From Paractinoplanes aksuensis (GTDB taxonomy: Bacteria > Actinomycetota > Actinomycetes > Mycobacteriales > Micromonosporaceae), in assembly GCF_024137025.1 (NCBI RefSeq), contig NZ_JAMYJR010000055.1:1-64000 (forward strand): a DNA stretch of 64,000 bases. The letters run 5' to 3'. Position 1 is the first letter of the stretch. Every line of letters begins with the position of its first letter. The notes beneath the pieces are model-generated. The model saw only the letters and a program-made list of their open reading frames with translations. It had not been told where the DNA came from and made no database searches. Made by a program: the position numbers and the translations under genes. Below are positions 35,227-44,408 of the stretch, piece by piece.

Positions 35227-37716
35227 ATGCCGAGCCTGACCCGCGCCGAGGCTACCGCCCGGGCCGCCACCGTCGATGTCCGCGAATACGAGGTCGACCT
35301 TGACCTGACCGCCGAGGGCGACACCTTCGGTTCCCGAACGGTGGTGCGCTTCGACGCCCAGGAAGGCGCCTCGACGTTTCTCGAGTTCGAGCCGGTGAGC
35401 GTGGTCAAGATGACGCTGAACGGCTCGCCGCTGCCCGACTCGGTGCTGGCCGGTGGCCGGCTGCTGCTGACCGACCTGGCCGGCGCCAACGAGCTGGCCG
35501 TCGAAGCCGTCATGCGCTACTCGAACACCGGCGAGGGCCTGCACAAGTACGTCGACCCGGCGGACGGCTCGATCTACATCTACCAGCACATGTTCATCAA
35601 CAACGCGGGCCGGATCCTGCCCGCGTTCGACCAGCCCGACCTCAAGGCCTCGTTCCGGATCAGCGTGACCGCGCCGGCGAGCTGGCGGGTCGCGGCCAAC
35701 GGGCCCCTGCTGTCCGGGGTCGGCGGGCGCTGGGAGTTCGCGGCCACCAAGCCGATCTCGACCTACCTGTGCTCGCTCATCGCCGGGCCGTACCACGAGG
35801 TCTCCGACTCGCACGACGGCATCCCGCTGGCCCTGTACGCCCGGGCCGCGCTGGCCGGCGCGCTCGAGGCCGAGGCGGCCGAGATCTTCGAGGTCACCAA
35901 GCAGTGCTTCGACCGCTACCACGAGATCTTCGACATCAGGTACCCGTTCGGCCACTACCAGCAGGCGTTCGCCCCCGAGTTCAACTTCGGCGCGATGGAG
36001 TACCCGGGCCTGGTCGTCTTCCGTGACGAGTTCATCTACCGCTCGGCGGTGACCGAGAGCGAGCGCGAGCACCGGGCCAACGTGATCGCCCACGAGATGG
36101 CCCACATGTGGTTCGGCGACCTGGTCACCATGGCCTGGTGGGACGACCTGTGGCTGAACGAGTCGTTCGCCGAGTACATGGGCACCCGGATCGCGGCCGA
36201 GGCCACCCGCTTCGAGGGCACGTGGACGACCTTCGCCATGCAGCGCAAGGCGTGGGGCCTGCGCGCCGACCAGCACCCGTCGACCCATCCGGTGGCCCCG
36301 GCCGAGGTCACCGACACCGACCAGGCGCTGCTGAACTTCGACGGCATCTCGTACGCCAAGGGCGCGGCCGTGCTGCGGCAGCTGGTCGCCTTCGTGGGCG
36401 ACGAGGCGTTCCGGGCCGGCGTCAACGCGCACTTCGCGGCGCACGCCTACGGCAACGCGACGCTGGCCGACCTGCTCGGGGCGCTGTCGGCGGCCAGTGG
36501 GCGCGACCTCACCGCCTGGGCCGACGTCTGGCTGCGACAGGCTCAGGTCAACACGCTCCGTACCTCGTTCGTCCGGGACGGGTCCGCGTACGCCTCGGTG
36601 GTCATCGAGCAGACCGCGCCCGACGCGTATCCCACGCTGCGCCCGCACCGGCTCGGGATCGGTCTGTGGGACCGCGCCGGCGGTTCTCTCGTGCGGCGCA
36701 AGTTGATCGAGGTCGAGGTGGACGCCACCGGCCGTACCGAGGTGCCCGAGCTCGTCGGTGAGCCGGTGGCCGACCTGCTGCTGCTCAACGACGGTGACCT
36801 CACGTACGCCAAGATCCGGCTGGACGAGGCGTCGACCGCCGCCGTCCCGTCCGTGCTCCCGCTGATCGGCGACTCGCTGGCCCGCGCCGTGCTGTGGGCG
36901 GCCACGCTGGACGCCGTGGTCGACGGCGAGCGCCCGGTGGCCGAGCTGGTCACGCTGGCCCTGGCCGCGCTGCCGGTGGAGTCCGAGGTGGTGATCGTCG
37001 AGGACGTGCTGCGGGCCACCCGCAGCCTGGTCGACCGCTACTCCACCCCGGAGACCCGCCCGGCCGCCCTCGAACTGGTCGCGCAGGCCGCCGACCGGCT
37101 GCTCGCCGTGTCCGAGCCGGGTGGCTCGCGCCAGCTGGCCGCGGCCCGCGGGCTGATCGGGGCCACCGTCGACACCGCCCGCCTGCACGACTGGCTGGCC
37201 GGCGAGAACGTGCCGGCCGGTCTGCCGGTCGACGCCGACCTGCGCTGGCTGATCGTTTATCGCCTGGCCGTGCTGGGTGCGGCCGGCCTCGACGTGATCG
37301 ACGCCGAGTTCGAGCGTGACCGCAGCGCCACCGGCGAGCAGTGGGCCGCCCGCTGCCGGGCCGCCCGGCCCGACGCCGAGGCCAAGGCGCAGGCCTGGGC
37401 CGCGATCATCGGGGACGCCGCGCTCTCGAACCGGCTGGTCGAGATGACCGCGTCCGGGTTCTGGCAGGCCGAGCAGCTCGACCTGGTGCGCGACTACGTG
37501 CCGCGGTACTTCGCCGAGATGCCGGCCATGATGCGGTTGCGCAGCGGGATGAGCGCCGAGCGCACGGCGGCGGCGGCCTACCCGGGGCTGGTGGTCGAGC
37601 CGCGTACGCGGGACCTGGCCGCGGCCCTGCTGGCCGACGACGACCTGGACCCGATCCTGCGCCGCGTGGTCCTGGACGCCGACGACGACCTTCGACGGGC
37701 ACTTGCCGCCCGTTGA
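35227..37716 (+). CDS. pepN: Aminopeptidase N (M1 metallopeptidase)
   Basis: An 829-residue zinc aminopeptidase that trims N-terminal residues from peptides in the cytoplasm. The substrate motif NFGAMEYPG and zinc site HEMAHMWFGD...NESFAEY are near residues 255-320. The C-terminal ERAP1-like helical domain fills about 500-825. No signal peptide is present. The ATG at 35227 is preceded by GATGAT six bases upstream. The usual proBA genes often found after obgE are absent here; trpS and pepN occupy the place. Confidence 0.95.
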   Translation: MPSLTRAEATARAATVDVREYEVDLDLTAEGDTFGSRTVVRFDAQEGASTFLEFEPVSVVKMTLNGSPLPDSVLAGGRLLLTDLAGANELAVEAVMRYSNTGEGLHKYVDPADGSIYIYQHMFINNAGRILPAFDQPDLKASFRISVTAPASWRVAANGPLLSGVGGRWEFAATKPISTYLCSLIAGPYHEVSDSHDGIPLALYARAALAGALEAEAAEIFEVTKQCFDRYHEIFDIRYPFGHYQQAFAPEFNFGAMEYPGLVVFRDEFIYRSAVTESEREHRANVIAHEMAHMWFGDLVTMAWWDDLWLNESFAEYMGTRIAAEATRFEGTWTTFAMQRKAWGLRADQHPSTHPVAPAEVTDTDQALLNFDGISYAKGAAVLRQLVAFVGDEAFRAGVNAHFAAHAYGNATLADLLGALSAASGRDLTAWADVWLRQAQVNTLRTSFVRDGSAYASVVIEQTAPDAYPTLRPHRLGIGLWDRAGGSLVRRKLIEVEVDATGRTEVPELVGEPVADLLLLNDGDLTYAKIRLDEASTAAVPSVLPLIGDSLARAVLWAATLDAVVDGERPVAELVTLALAALPVESEVVIVEDVLRATRSLVDRYSTPETRPAALELVAQAADRLLAVSEPGGSRQLAAARGLIGATVDTARLHDWLAGENVPAGLPVDADLRWLIVYRLAVLGAAGLDVIDAEFERDRSATGEQWAARCRAARPDAEAKAQAWAAIIGDAALSNRLVEMTASGFWQAEQLDLVRDYVPRYFAEMPAMMRLRSGMSAERTAAAAYPGLVVEPRTRDLAAALLADDDLDPILRRVVLDADDDLRRALAAR

Positions 37717-37761
37717 TCCCGTCCGACCACCCCGCCCACCACCCCTGACCGGAAAGAGATC

Positions 37762-37767
37762 TAGCCT
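37762..37767 (+). promoter_or_regulatory. -10 element for leaderless nadD
   Basis: TAGCCT, six bases, then ATG at 37774. Confidence 0.4.
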
Positions 37768-37773
37768 TTGGGG

Positions 37774-38379
37774 ATGGCAGGTCGGCGCATCGGGATCATG
37801 GGTGGGACGTTCGATCCCATCCACCACGGTCACTTGGTGGCGGCGAGCGAGGTGCAGGCCCGGTTCGACCTGGACGAGGTCGTCTTCGTGCCCACCGGCT
37901 CGCCGTACGAGAAGGGGCGGGTCTCGCCGGCTGAGGACCGCTACCTGATGACGGTGATCGCCACCGCCTCCAATCCCCGCTTCCACGTGAGCCGGGCCGA
38001 CATCGACCGCGACGGTCCCACGTACACCATCGACACCCTGCGTGACATGCGCGCGGTCTTCGGCGCTGACGCCTCGCTGTTCTTCATCACCGGGGCGGAC
38101 GCGCTGAACCGCATCCTGAGCTGGAAGGACGCGCTCGAGATGCTGGCCGCCGCGCATTTCGTGGGCGTCACCCGGCCCGGCTTCGAGCTCACCGACGACC
38201 ACCTGCCCGACCACAGCGTCACGCTGGTCGAGGTGCCGGCCATGGCGATCTCGTCCACCGCCTGCCGCGACCGGGTGGCGGCCGGCGAACCCGTCTGGTA
38301 TCTGGTGCCCGACGGTGTCGTGCAATACATCAACAAGCGGGGCCTCTATCGGGGGTCGGGAAATGTCACACCGGTGTGA
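37774..38379 (+). CDS. nadD: Nicotinate-nucleotide adenylyltransferase
   Basis: A 201-residue enzyme that makes deamido-NAD from nicotinate mononucleotide and ATP. GGTFDPIHHGH (residues 10-20) is the nucleotidyltransferase signature, and ISSTACRDRV is the conserved ISST/S-R motif near the C terminus. A TTG at 37768 is in frame, but the ATG at 37774 is preferred because TAGCCT ends exactly six bases before it. The order nadD-rsfS-phosphatase matches the mycobacterial locus. Confidence 0.95.
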   Translation: MAGRRIGIMGGTFDPIHHGHLVAASEVQARFDLDEVVFVPTGSPYEKGRVSPAEDRYLMTVIATASNPRFHVSRADIDRDGPTYTIDTLRDMRAVFGADASLFFITGADALNRILSWKDALEMLAAAHFVGVTRPGFELTDDHLPDHSVTLVEVPAMAISSTACRDRVAAGEPVWYLVPDGVVQYINKRGLYRGSGNVTPV

Positions 38380-38419
38380 GACGCTTGACCGACCAGATTC
38401 TCAGACCGAGAGGACTCTC

Positions 38420-38809
38420 TTGCCCGTCAGCGAACGCGCTCTTGAACTGGCGATGACGGCCGCGCAGGCCGCCGCCGACAAGAAGGCGCAAGACATCGTC
38501 GTGATCGATGTCGGCGACCAGCTCTACATCACCGACGCCTTCCTGATCGCTTCCGCGTCCAACGAACGTCAGGTCGCCGCGGTCGTCGACGCCGTCGAAG
38601 AGGCCCTGCTCAACCTGCCCGAGAAGGCCAAGCCCGTGCGCCGCGAGGGCGAACGCCAGGGGCGGTGGGTGCTGCTCGACTACGTCGACATCGTCGTCCA
38701 CATCCAGCACGCCGAGGAACGCGAGTTCTACGCCCTCGACAAGCTCTGGAAGGACTGCCCGACGATCCCGTTCGTGGATCGCGACATGGTCGACGCCGAA
38801 GCCTCGTGA
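38420..38809 (+). CDS. rsfS: Ribosomal silencing factor RsfS
   Basis: A 129-residue protein that binds L14 and blocks subunit joining when nutrients are low. The signature runs through DIVVIDVGDQLYITDAF, then GERQGRWVLLDYVDIVVH and FYALDKLW. The TTG start follows GAGAGGA; a start further upstream would overlap nadD. It ends in a GTGA overlap with the next gene. Confidence 0.95.
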   Translation: MPVSERALELAMTAAQAAADKKAQDIVVIDVGDQLYITDAFLIASASNERQVAAVVDAVEEALLNLPEKAKPVRREGERQGRWVLLDYVDIVVHIQHAEEREFYALDKLWKDCPTIPFVDRDMVDAEAS

Positions 38810-39435
38810 CCCGCCTGATCGTCTGGCGCCACGGCAACACCGACTGGAACGCGGGCGGCCGCGTCCAGGGGCAGACCGACGTGCCCCTCAACGACCTCGG
38901 CCGCCAGCAGGCTGTCGATGCCGCCGAGCTCCTGGTCAAGCTGAAACCCGACGCCATCGTGGCCAGCGACCTGCGCCGGGCGGCCGACACCGCGGCCGCA
39001 CTGGCCGCGCTGACCGGCCGGTCGGTGGGCCACGACCAGCGGCTGCGCGAGCGTTACTTCGGCGCCTGGCAGGGCCACACCATGACCGAGGTCGCCGCGC
39101 TCTTCCCCGACCAGCATGCCCGCTGGCAGGCCGGGCAGGAGGTCGGCGGCGACGTCGAGTCCCTCGACGACATGGGCAAGCGCATGGCCGAGGCCCTGCT
39201 CGACGCGGCCGCTCTCGCCCCGCCCGGCGGCACGGTCGTGGTCGCGACGCACGGCGCGGTCGCCCGTCAGGGCGTCGGTCACCTGCTGGGCTGGCGTCTC
39301 GAGCAGTTGCGCACCCTGCGGGCCCTGCAGAACTGCCACTGGATCGAGCTGACCCGCGACGACAAACGGGGCTGGCAGCTCGCGGCGTACAACGTCGGCC
39401 CGTTCAGCGAACGCCCGGTGCCGCCGCCGGTCTGA
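38806..39435 (+). CDS. gpgP: Histidine phosphatase, likely glucosyl-3-phosphoglycerate phosphatase
   Basis: A 209-residue phosphoglycerate-mutase-fold enzyme. The catalytic RHGNTDWN starts at residue 8, and the second histidine lies in VVVATHGAVAR. Coupling to rsfS (GTGA) matches Mycobacterium tuberculosis, where the gene after nadD-rsfS is gpgP, which dephosphorylates glucosylphosphoglycerate on the way to methylglucose polysaccharides. The specific substrate here is inferred from position only; a general phosphatase is possible. Confidence 0.8.
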   Translation: MTRLIVWRHGNTDWNAGGRVQGQTDVPLNDLGRQQAVDAAELLVKLKPDAIVASDLRRAADTAAALAALTGRSVGHDQRLRERYFGAWQGHTMTEVAALFPDQHARWQAGQEVGGDVESLDDMGKRMAEALLDAAALAPPGGTVVVATHGAVARQGVGHLLGWRLEQLRTLRALQNCHWIELTRDDKRGWQLAAYNVGPFSERPVPPPV

Positions 39436-39477
39436 TCGCCTCGGGAACCGTCGATGATCCGGTACCGTCCAACCATC

Positions 39478-39900
39478 ATGATGGTGACCCGGATCGTTCC
39501 CGCCCTGCTGCTCCTCGTGCTCGCCGCCGGCTGCGCCAACAACGCGACCGACTCCGGCGCCGCGGCACCGGTGGCCTCGCCCGCCCCATCCGCCTCGGAC
39601 GTGGTCGACCTGCCCCTGCCCACGGCCAAGACCAGTGGCCCGGTGGGCGAGCCGACGTCCGGGCGCCCGGTGGCCGGCGGTCAGACGATCACCGGCACGG
39701 TGACCGCCGGCGTCGAGCCCAACTGCCTGCTGCTCAGCGATGACAAGGGCTCCCACCTGCTGATCTTCGACGACCCGGCGATGCGGGCCGACGCGGCCGT
39801 GGGCAGCAAGGTCAAGATCGTCGGCAACGCCCAGCCCAACATGATGTCGACCTGCCAGCAGGGCGTGCCGTTCATCGTCGTCTCGGTCGAGAAGGGCTGA
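39478..39900 (+). CDS. Small lipoprotein
   Basis: A 140-residue exported protein. The signal peptide ends in a lipobox LAAGC (Cys about 19), then a Ser/Ala/Pro linker and a beta-rich domain (about 68-140) with Cys in EPNCLLL and STCQQG, a likely disulfide. The fold resembles small OB-like lipoproteins, but no family was recognised. Two ATGs (39478, 39481) are possible. TACCGT nine bases upstream suggests a near-leaderless mRNA. In mycobacteria this slot holds a different gene. Confidence 0.75.
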   Translation: MMVTRIVPALLLLVLAAGCANNATDSGAAAPVASPAPSASDVVDLPLPTAKTSGPVGEPTSGRPVAGGQTITGTVTAGVEPNCLLLSDDKGSHLLIFDDPAMRADAAVGSKVKIVGNAQPNMMSTCQQGVPFIVVSVEKG

Positions 39901-39925
39901 TTCACCAGGGCCGGGGCCGATCGGT

Positions 39926-39931
39926 TACCGT
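39926..39931 (+). promoter_or_regulatory. -10 element for leaderless degV
   Basis: TACCGT, six bases, then ATG at 39938. Confidence 0.45.
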
Positions 39932-39937
39932 GCCCGC

Positions 39938-40783
39938 ATGCCCGTCGCGGTCGTCACCGACTCCACCGCGTACCTGCCCGCCGAACTCAGCGGCTCGTAT
40001 GACCTCACCGTTGTTCCCCTCACGGTCGTCATCAACGGTGACGAGGGGCTCGAAGGGCTCGAGGTCCAGCCGGCCGAGGTGGCGCGGGCGCTGGGTGGGC
40101 GGCGCGCATCGGTCAGCACCTCACGGCCCGCGCCGTCGCAGTTCGCGGCGGCCTACCAGCGACTTCTCGACGCCGGGGCCGACGGCATCGTCTCGATCCA
40201 CATCTCGGCCAAGCTGTCCGGCACTTTCGAGGCAGCCGGTCTGGCCGCGCTCGAACTGGGGCCGAAGGTCGAGGTGGTCGACAGCGGGACGACCGGCATG
40301 GGGCTGGGGTTCGCGGCCCTGGCAGCGGCGGCTGCGGCCCGCGAAGGGCAAGACCTGGATTCCGTACGGCGGGTGGCGGTCGACCACGTGTCGCGGGTGA
40401 GCACGCTGTTCTACGTCGACACGCTCGAGTTCCTGCGCCGCGGCGGCCGGATCGGGGCGGCGTCGGCGCTGGTCGGCACGGCCCTGTCGGTCAAGCCGAT
40501 CCTGCACGTGGCCGACGGCACGATCGTGGTCAAGGACAGGGTGCGGACGGCCGGGCGGGCGCTGGCCAAACTCGTCGACCTGGCCGTGGAGGCGGCCGGG
40601 GACGGGGAGGTCGACATCGCCGTACACCATCTGGAACAGCCGGATCGGGCGGCGGCGCTGGCTGACGCGATCGCGATGCGCCTGGGCGACCGGCTGCGCG
40701 ACTGTTACCTGACCGAGGTCGGCGCTGTGGTCACCGCGCACGTGGGGCCAGGGCTGGCCGGCGTGGTCGTGCACCGGCGCTAG
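39938..40783 (+). CDS. DegV family fatty-acid-binding protein
   Basis: A 281-residue two-domain protein. The DegV start VVTDSTAYLP, the S-T-S-x-P-type motif (SVSTSRPAPSQF) and FLRRGGRIG are all present. Firmicute DegV/FakB proteins hand fatty acids to a kinase; the actinobacterial role is unclear and no FakA kinase is adjacent. The stop overlaps the stop of the minus-strand gene at 40780 (shared CTAG). Confidence 0.92.
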   Translation: MPVAVVTDSTAYLPAELSGSYDLTVVPLTVVINGDEGLEGLEVQPAEVARALGGRRASVSTSRPAPSQFAAAYQRLLDAGADGIVSIHISAKLSGTFEAAGLAALELGPKVEVVDSGTTGMGLGFAALAAAAAAREGQDLDSVRRVAVDHVSRVSTLFYVDTLEFLRRGGRIGAASALVGTALSVKPILHVADGTIVVKDRVRTAGRALAKLVDLAVEAAGDGEVDIAVHHLEQPDRAAALADAIAMRLGDRLRDCYLTEVGAVVTAHVGPGLAGVVVHRR

Positions 40784-41790
40784 CCGCGCTGCCACCGGAT
40801 CGGGTTGAGGCCGGCCACGGGCTCCAGGCGGGGGGCGAGTTCGGGCCAGGGGAGCGTACGGTCGCCGATGATCACCTCGTCGGCCGTGGGGAGCAGGGAC
40901 TTCTCGTCCCAGACGGCCCGGGTGCGCCAGCCGGTGGCGTCGTCGCCCACCACCTCGAGCTCGGCGGCGGGCTCGGTGAGATGGGTGGCCTGCCGGGCGT
41001 ACTCCTGCACGGCGAGGATGGCCTGGGCCCGCTGAACCACGTGGTGCAGGGGATGCTCGGGGCCGGCGGTGTAGGGCACGGTGCAGCCGTCGGGATCACT
41101 GACGTACGCCATGGGGGTGATCGGCCGGGCCGAGCGCGCGTAGAGCTCCTCGGCCTGGGCGAACAGGGCCCGCAGGTGGGGGCTGCCGGCCGAGGTGACC
41201 AGCAGGGTGCCGCGCTCGGGGGCGAACGCCAGCGGCGGGCCGTCGACCTGGGGCGCTAGGCGTTCCAACCAGTGCTCGAGCAGCAGGTGGGAGCTCCAGT
41301 ACGCGTCGCCGTTGTCGACGAAACGGACGACCTCGGTGGGCGCGCTCTTGAGGGTGGCGCCCGACAGGTTGGCCCGGGCCGCGGCGAAGACCTCGTCCGG
41401 GCGTACGGCCCAGGTCTTGATCTGTTCGTCGGTCACGTAGGTCATCGCCTCGGGGTGGTCGATGACGACGTACTCGAAGAGGTGGGGCAGGGCGGGGCGG
41501 CTCAGCGGGGCGCCCGGGGTGGTGCCGCGCAGGACGGGCCGGAGCAGTGGCCGGGCCAGCTGCCAGGTCGGCGGGATCGGGTCGGTGGTCAGGCCGCACA
41601 GGTAGGTCTTGACCTGTTTGCGGCTTTGGGTGAGCAGGGGAGTCAGGTCGACTATGGAAGGTTCCTGCTCGGCATTTGGTGCGAATCGGACGGAGAAGGC
41701 CCGCGCGTCGTACCGTACGGCCTTGAAGCCGGCCTTGCGCAGCTGCCGGACCACCTGGGTGGCCAGCCTGACCCGCGCGAACCTTCGCAT
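40780..41790 (-). CDS. Hypothetical protein
   Basis: A 336-residue soluble protein, alpha/beta in appearance, with no signal peptide or membrane segment. Recognisable stretches are MRRFARVRLATQVVRQLRKAG at the start and VTDEQIKTWAVRPDEVFAAA in the middle. The latter resembles DUF1444-type proteins, but I am not confident of the family. It starts five bases after the HemK-like gene's stop, so the two form an operon. Confidence 0.75.
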   Translation of the reverse strand: MRRFARVRLATQVVRQLRKAGFKAVRYDARAFSVRFAPNAEQEPSIVDLTPLLTQSRKQVKTYLCGLTTDPIPPTWQLARPLLRPVLRGTTPGAPLSRPALPHLFEYVVIDHPEAMTYVTDEQIKTWAVRPDEVFAAARANLSGATLKSAPTEVVRFVDNGDAYWSSHLLLEHWLERLAPQVDGPPLAFAPERGTLLVTSAGSPHLRALFAQAEELYARSARPITPMAYVSDPDGCTVPYTAGPEHPLHHVVQRAQAILAVQEYARQATHLTEPAAELEVVGDDATGWRTRAVWDEKSLLPTADEVIIGDRTLPWPELAPRLEPVAGLNPIRWQRG

Positions 41791-41795
41791 CGTCT

Positions 41796-42569
41796 CTAGA
41801 CCTTCCGGGCCCTGATCACTCGGGCATCGAGATCTTCGTCCCAGATCACCTCGCCGTCCAGACCCGAATCGTGCAGGGCCTCGAGCGCCGGCGATTCCTG
41901 GGCCTCGGTGATCTCGGAGAGCAGGATGCCGGTGTCGGAGAGCCATCTGGGAGCGCTCCCGGCGACGCGGCGAAAGATATCAAGCCCGTCGGGGCCGCCG
42001 TCGAGGGCCATGCGGGGTTCGTGATCGCGGGCCTCGGGCGGCAGGAAAGGGATGTGGGCGGTGGCTACGTAGGGGACGTTGGCCAGCAGGACGTCGATCC
42101 GCTGTTCGAGATCGCGGGGGAGCGGCGCGAAGAGGTCGCCCTGGTGGACGTGGGGGACGCCGTTGTCGCGGGCGCAGGCAGTGGCGGTGGGGTCGAGGTC
42201 GGCGGCGTGCAGCTCGACGGCGGGGTGGCGGCGAAGAACGGCCAGGCCGAGGGCGCCGGAGCCGCAGCAGAGATCGAGTACGACCTCGGGGTGGTGGGTG
42301 ACGGCCAGCTCCACCAGTAGGTGGCTGCGGACTCGGGGGACAAAAACGCCGGGGCGCAGGCGTACGCGGAGACCGGCGAAATCAGCGTGGCCGACCACCT
42401 GCTCCAGGGGTTCGCCGGTGGCGCGGCGGTCGACCAGAGCGTGGAGGCCGGCGTCGTCGGGGGCGGCCTCGCGCAGGACGGCGGCCTCCTCCTCGGCGAA
42501 GACGCAGCCGGCTGCCCGCAGCTGGATTATGGCTGTGGCCAGGGCATTCTCGGTCGTCGTCACGCTCAT
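41796..42569 (-). CDS. Putative protein-(glutamine-N5) methyltransferase, HemK-like
   Basis: A 257-residue SAM methyltransferase. The SAM-binding motif is VLDLCCGSGALGLA, and the substrate loop is NVPY instead of the usual NPPY of PrmC, which marks a separate subfamily of unknown substrate (TIGR03704-like). PrmC proper methylates release-factor GGQ glutamine. The ATG at 42569 has no strong Shine-Dalgarno. The gene is divergent from comEA. Confidence 0.88.
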   Translation of the reverse strand: MSVTTTENALATAIIQLRAAGCVFAEEEAAVLREAAPDDAGLHALVDRRATGEPLEQVVGHADFAGLRVRLRPGVFVPRVRSHLLVELAVTHHPEVVLDLCCGSGALGLAVLRRHPAVELHAADLDPTATACARDNGVPHVHQGDLFAPLPRDLEQRIDVLLANVPYVATAHIPFLPPEARDHEPRMALDGGPDGLDIFRRVAGSAPRWLSDTGILLSEITEAQESPALEALHDSGLDGEVIWDEDLDARVIRARKV

Positions 42570-42599
42570 CCCATATCACAGGTCGGTGGGGCCGCCGGG

Positions 42600-42625
42600 T
42601 TATCCACAATGTCCGGCTGTCCACA
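42600..42625. promoter_or_regulatory. Pair of DnaA-box-like 9-mers upstream of comEA
   Basis: TTATCCACA at 42600-42608 is the canonical DnaA box. CTGTCCACA at 42617-42625 differs by one base from the actinobacterial form TTGTCCACA. Both point the same way and start 17 bases apart, between the HemK-like start and the comEA -10. Confidence 0.45.
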
Positions 42626-42668
42626 GGGGTGGGGTCGGTCGGGCCGGGATTTCCCTAACGTGCGGGGC

Positions 42669-44408
42669 GTGCGAGAGCGGAAGGCAACCGATGATGCCGT
42701 GGCCCGGAGGCTTCGGTCGGTGCTGGGCGGCCCGGGTGCTCCATCCTTGCCTACGCCTGCCAGCCCCGGGACCGGGGCGTCCGGGCCTGTGCTGCCTGAT
42801 GCTGATCCCAGGTCCGTTCGGCCAGGGGCTGACGCTTCGGAACCCTTGTCGTCTCGGGGTGCGTCTGACGGTGGCGCTTCCAGAGTTCTTCCATCCGACG
42901 CCGTTCCTTTCGCGGTTGTCTCTGGGGCTGACGGCGACGGGCTGGCCGAACTGGCCGAGGTGCGGGAGCCGTTGCAGTGGTCCGACATCATCTCGGGCTG
43001 GCCCGACGACGTAAACCTGGAGGCGGCGCCCAGCGCCGTATTTCACCCAGCCCGACCAGACCCGCTTCCAGCTGCTGCTGAGCCGGTTCCTGCGTCCGTG
43101 GCGGAGGAATACCGGCCGGGGACGCCGTGGGCCACGCCACCGGCTTCGCGCCATCCCGCGACCCCGCCCGCCGAGCCGCGGGTGATCCCGGCCGCCTCGG
43201 AGCGCGCCGAGGCGTTACCGGCCGCGATGCCCCAAGGGCCTGACCTGGCGGTTGATCATGTTGAGTCGGCGGGGCCGGTCGCGGTGGGTGCGGGTGTTGT
43301 GTCGCCGCCGCCGGTTGTTGTCGCCGTCCGGGGCGGGACGGGGGCCTATCCCGTGCTCGGGGGTGGCGATCTTCGGAACTCGCACTTGGGAGACCTGATG
43401 CCTGAGTCGGAGCCGTTCGGCAGCCCCGGCGACGTGCGTTCGCCTGCACCGGCGGACCGTCGGATGCCACCGGCCGCGCCCGCGGAGCGTCGGATGCCGC
43501 TGGACGACTGGACGCCGTCGGGGAGCTTTTACGCGCCCGGCCATCCACTCCACCGCTCTGCTGCTGGGGACTTGGCGGAACCGGCTGGGCCTTATGGCGC
43601 TTCTGGTGGTCCGCAGCGACGACCTGCCTCTGAGGATCCTGCGGATCAGTTGTCGCCGGGGAGCTACACGTTTGACCCGGCGGCGGAGCGGTTCCAGGCC
43701 GGCGACACCGACGAGGGTGAGGGGCTGACCGGGGCGGGTGCTTTCGGGGGCCAGGACGGTGGTGGTCGCCGCTTCGGGATGGGTGCCTTCGATCCTGGTC
43801 GGCGCGGTGTGCGGGCCCTGGCTGCGGTGGCGGGCGTGGTGATCCTGATCGCGGCCGTGCTGGCCTGGCGGGCCCGGCCGCAGGTTGATCCGGTCGCGCC
43901 GCCTCCGCTCGGGGTCGTCGAGTCGGAGGGCGGCGAGGCCCCGCCCGTCGGCGTCCGTGGATCGGCCTCCGCGGCCACCGAAGTGGTCGTGGCCGTGGGC
44001 GGCAAGGTCCGCAAGCCGGGTCTCGTCCGGCTGGCGCCGGGCGCTCGGGTGGCCGACGCCCTGACCGCGGCGGGCGGCGCGGAACCCGGCGTCGACGTGG
44101 CCGTCCTCAACCTCGCCCGCAAGGTGGTCGACGGTGAGCTCATCATGGTCGGCGTGACCCCGCCTCCGGGCGCGGTGCCGCCCGCCGGGCCCGGTGCGCC
44201 CGCTCCCGGCCCGGGCGCACCGGTCAACCTCAACACGGCCACGCTCGCCGACCTGGACGGGTTGCCCGGCGTCGGCCCGGTGCTGGCCCAGCGCATTCTC
44301 GACGCCCGGGACGCCCAGGGCGGCTTCCGCGCGGTCAGCGACCTCCGCAAGGTCGACGGCATCGGCGACGCCCGCTACGAACAACTCAAAGACCTGGTGA
44401 CGGTGTGA
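42669..44408 (+). CDS. comEA: ComEA, DNA-binding protein of the DNA-uptake system
   Basis: A 579-residue membrane protein. A disordered Pro/Ala/Arg-rich cytosolic part of about 380 residues is followed by one transmembrane helix (about 390-410), an SLBB domain (VAVGGKVRKPGLVRL, about 440-490) and a C-terminal helix-hairpin-helix pair (LNTATLADLDGLPGVG and LRKVDGIGDARYEQL). The latter binds double-stranded DNA in ComEA proteins. The N-terminal arm is far longer than in Bacillus ComEA. The GTG start lies seven bases after TAACGT. It couples to comEC through GTGA. Confidence 0.88.
   Translation: MRERKATDDAVARRLRSVLGGPGAPSLPTPASPGTGASGPVLPDADPRSVRPGADASEPLSSRGASDGGASRVLPSDAVPFAVVSGADGDGLAELAEVREPLQWSDIISGWPDDVNLEAAPSAVFHPARPDPLPAAAEPVPASVAEEYRPGTPWATPPASRHPATPPAEPRVIPAASERAEALPAAMPQGPDLAVDHVESAGPVAVGAGVVSPPPVVVAVRGGTGAYPVLGGGDLRNSHLGDLMPESEPFGSPGDVRSPAPADRRMPPAAPAERRMPLDDWTPSGSFYAPGHPLHRSAAGDLAEPAGPYGASGGPQRRPASEDPADQLSPGSYTFDPAAERFQAGDTDEGEGLTGAGAFGGQDGGGRRFGMGAFDPGRRGVRALAAVAGVVILIAAVLAWRARPQVDPVAPPPLGVVESEGGEAPPVGVRGSASAATEVVVAVGGKVRKPGLVRLAPGARVADALTAAGGAEPGVDVAVLNLARKVVDGELIMVGVTPPPGAVPPAGPGAPAPGPGAPVNLNTATLADLDGLPGVGPVLAQRILDARDAQGGFRAVSDLRKVDGIGDARYEQLKDLVTV

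Noticed and set aside
42321..42668. Earlier start for comEA
   Set aside because: The frame continues back across the divergent HemK-like gene. TAACGT just before GTG 42669 and the DnaA-box region mark this as promoter DNA.
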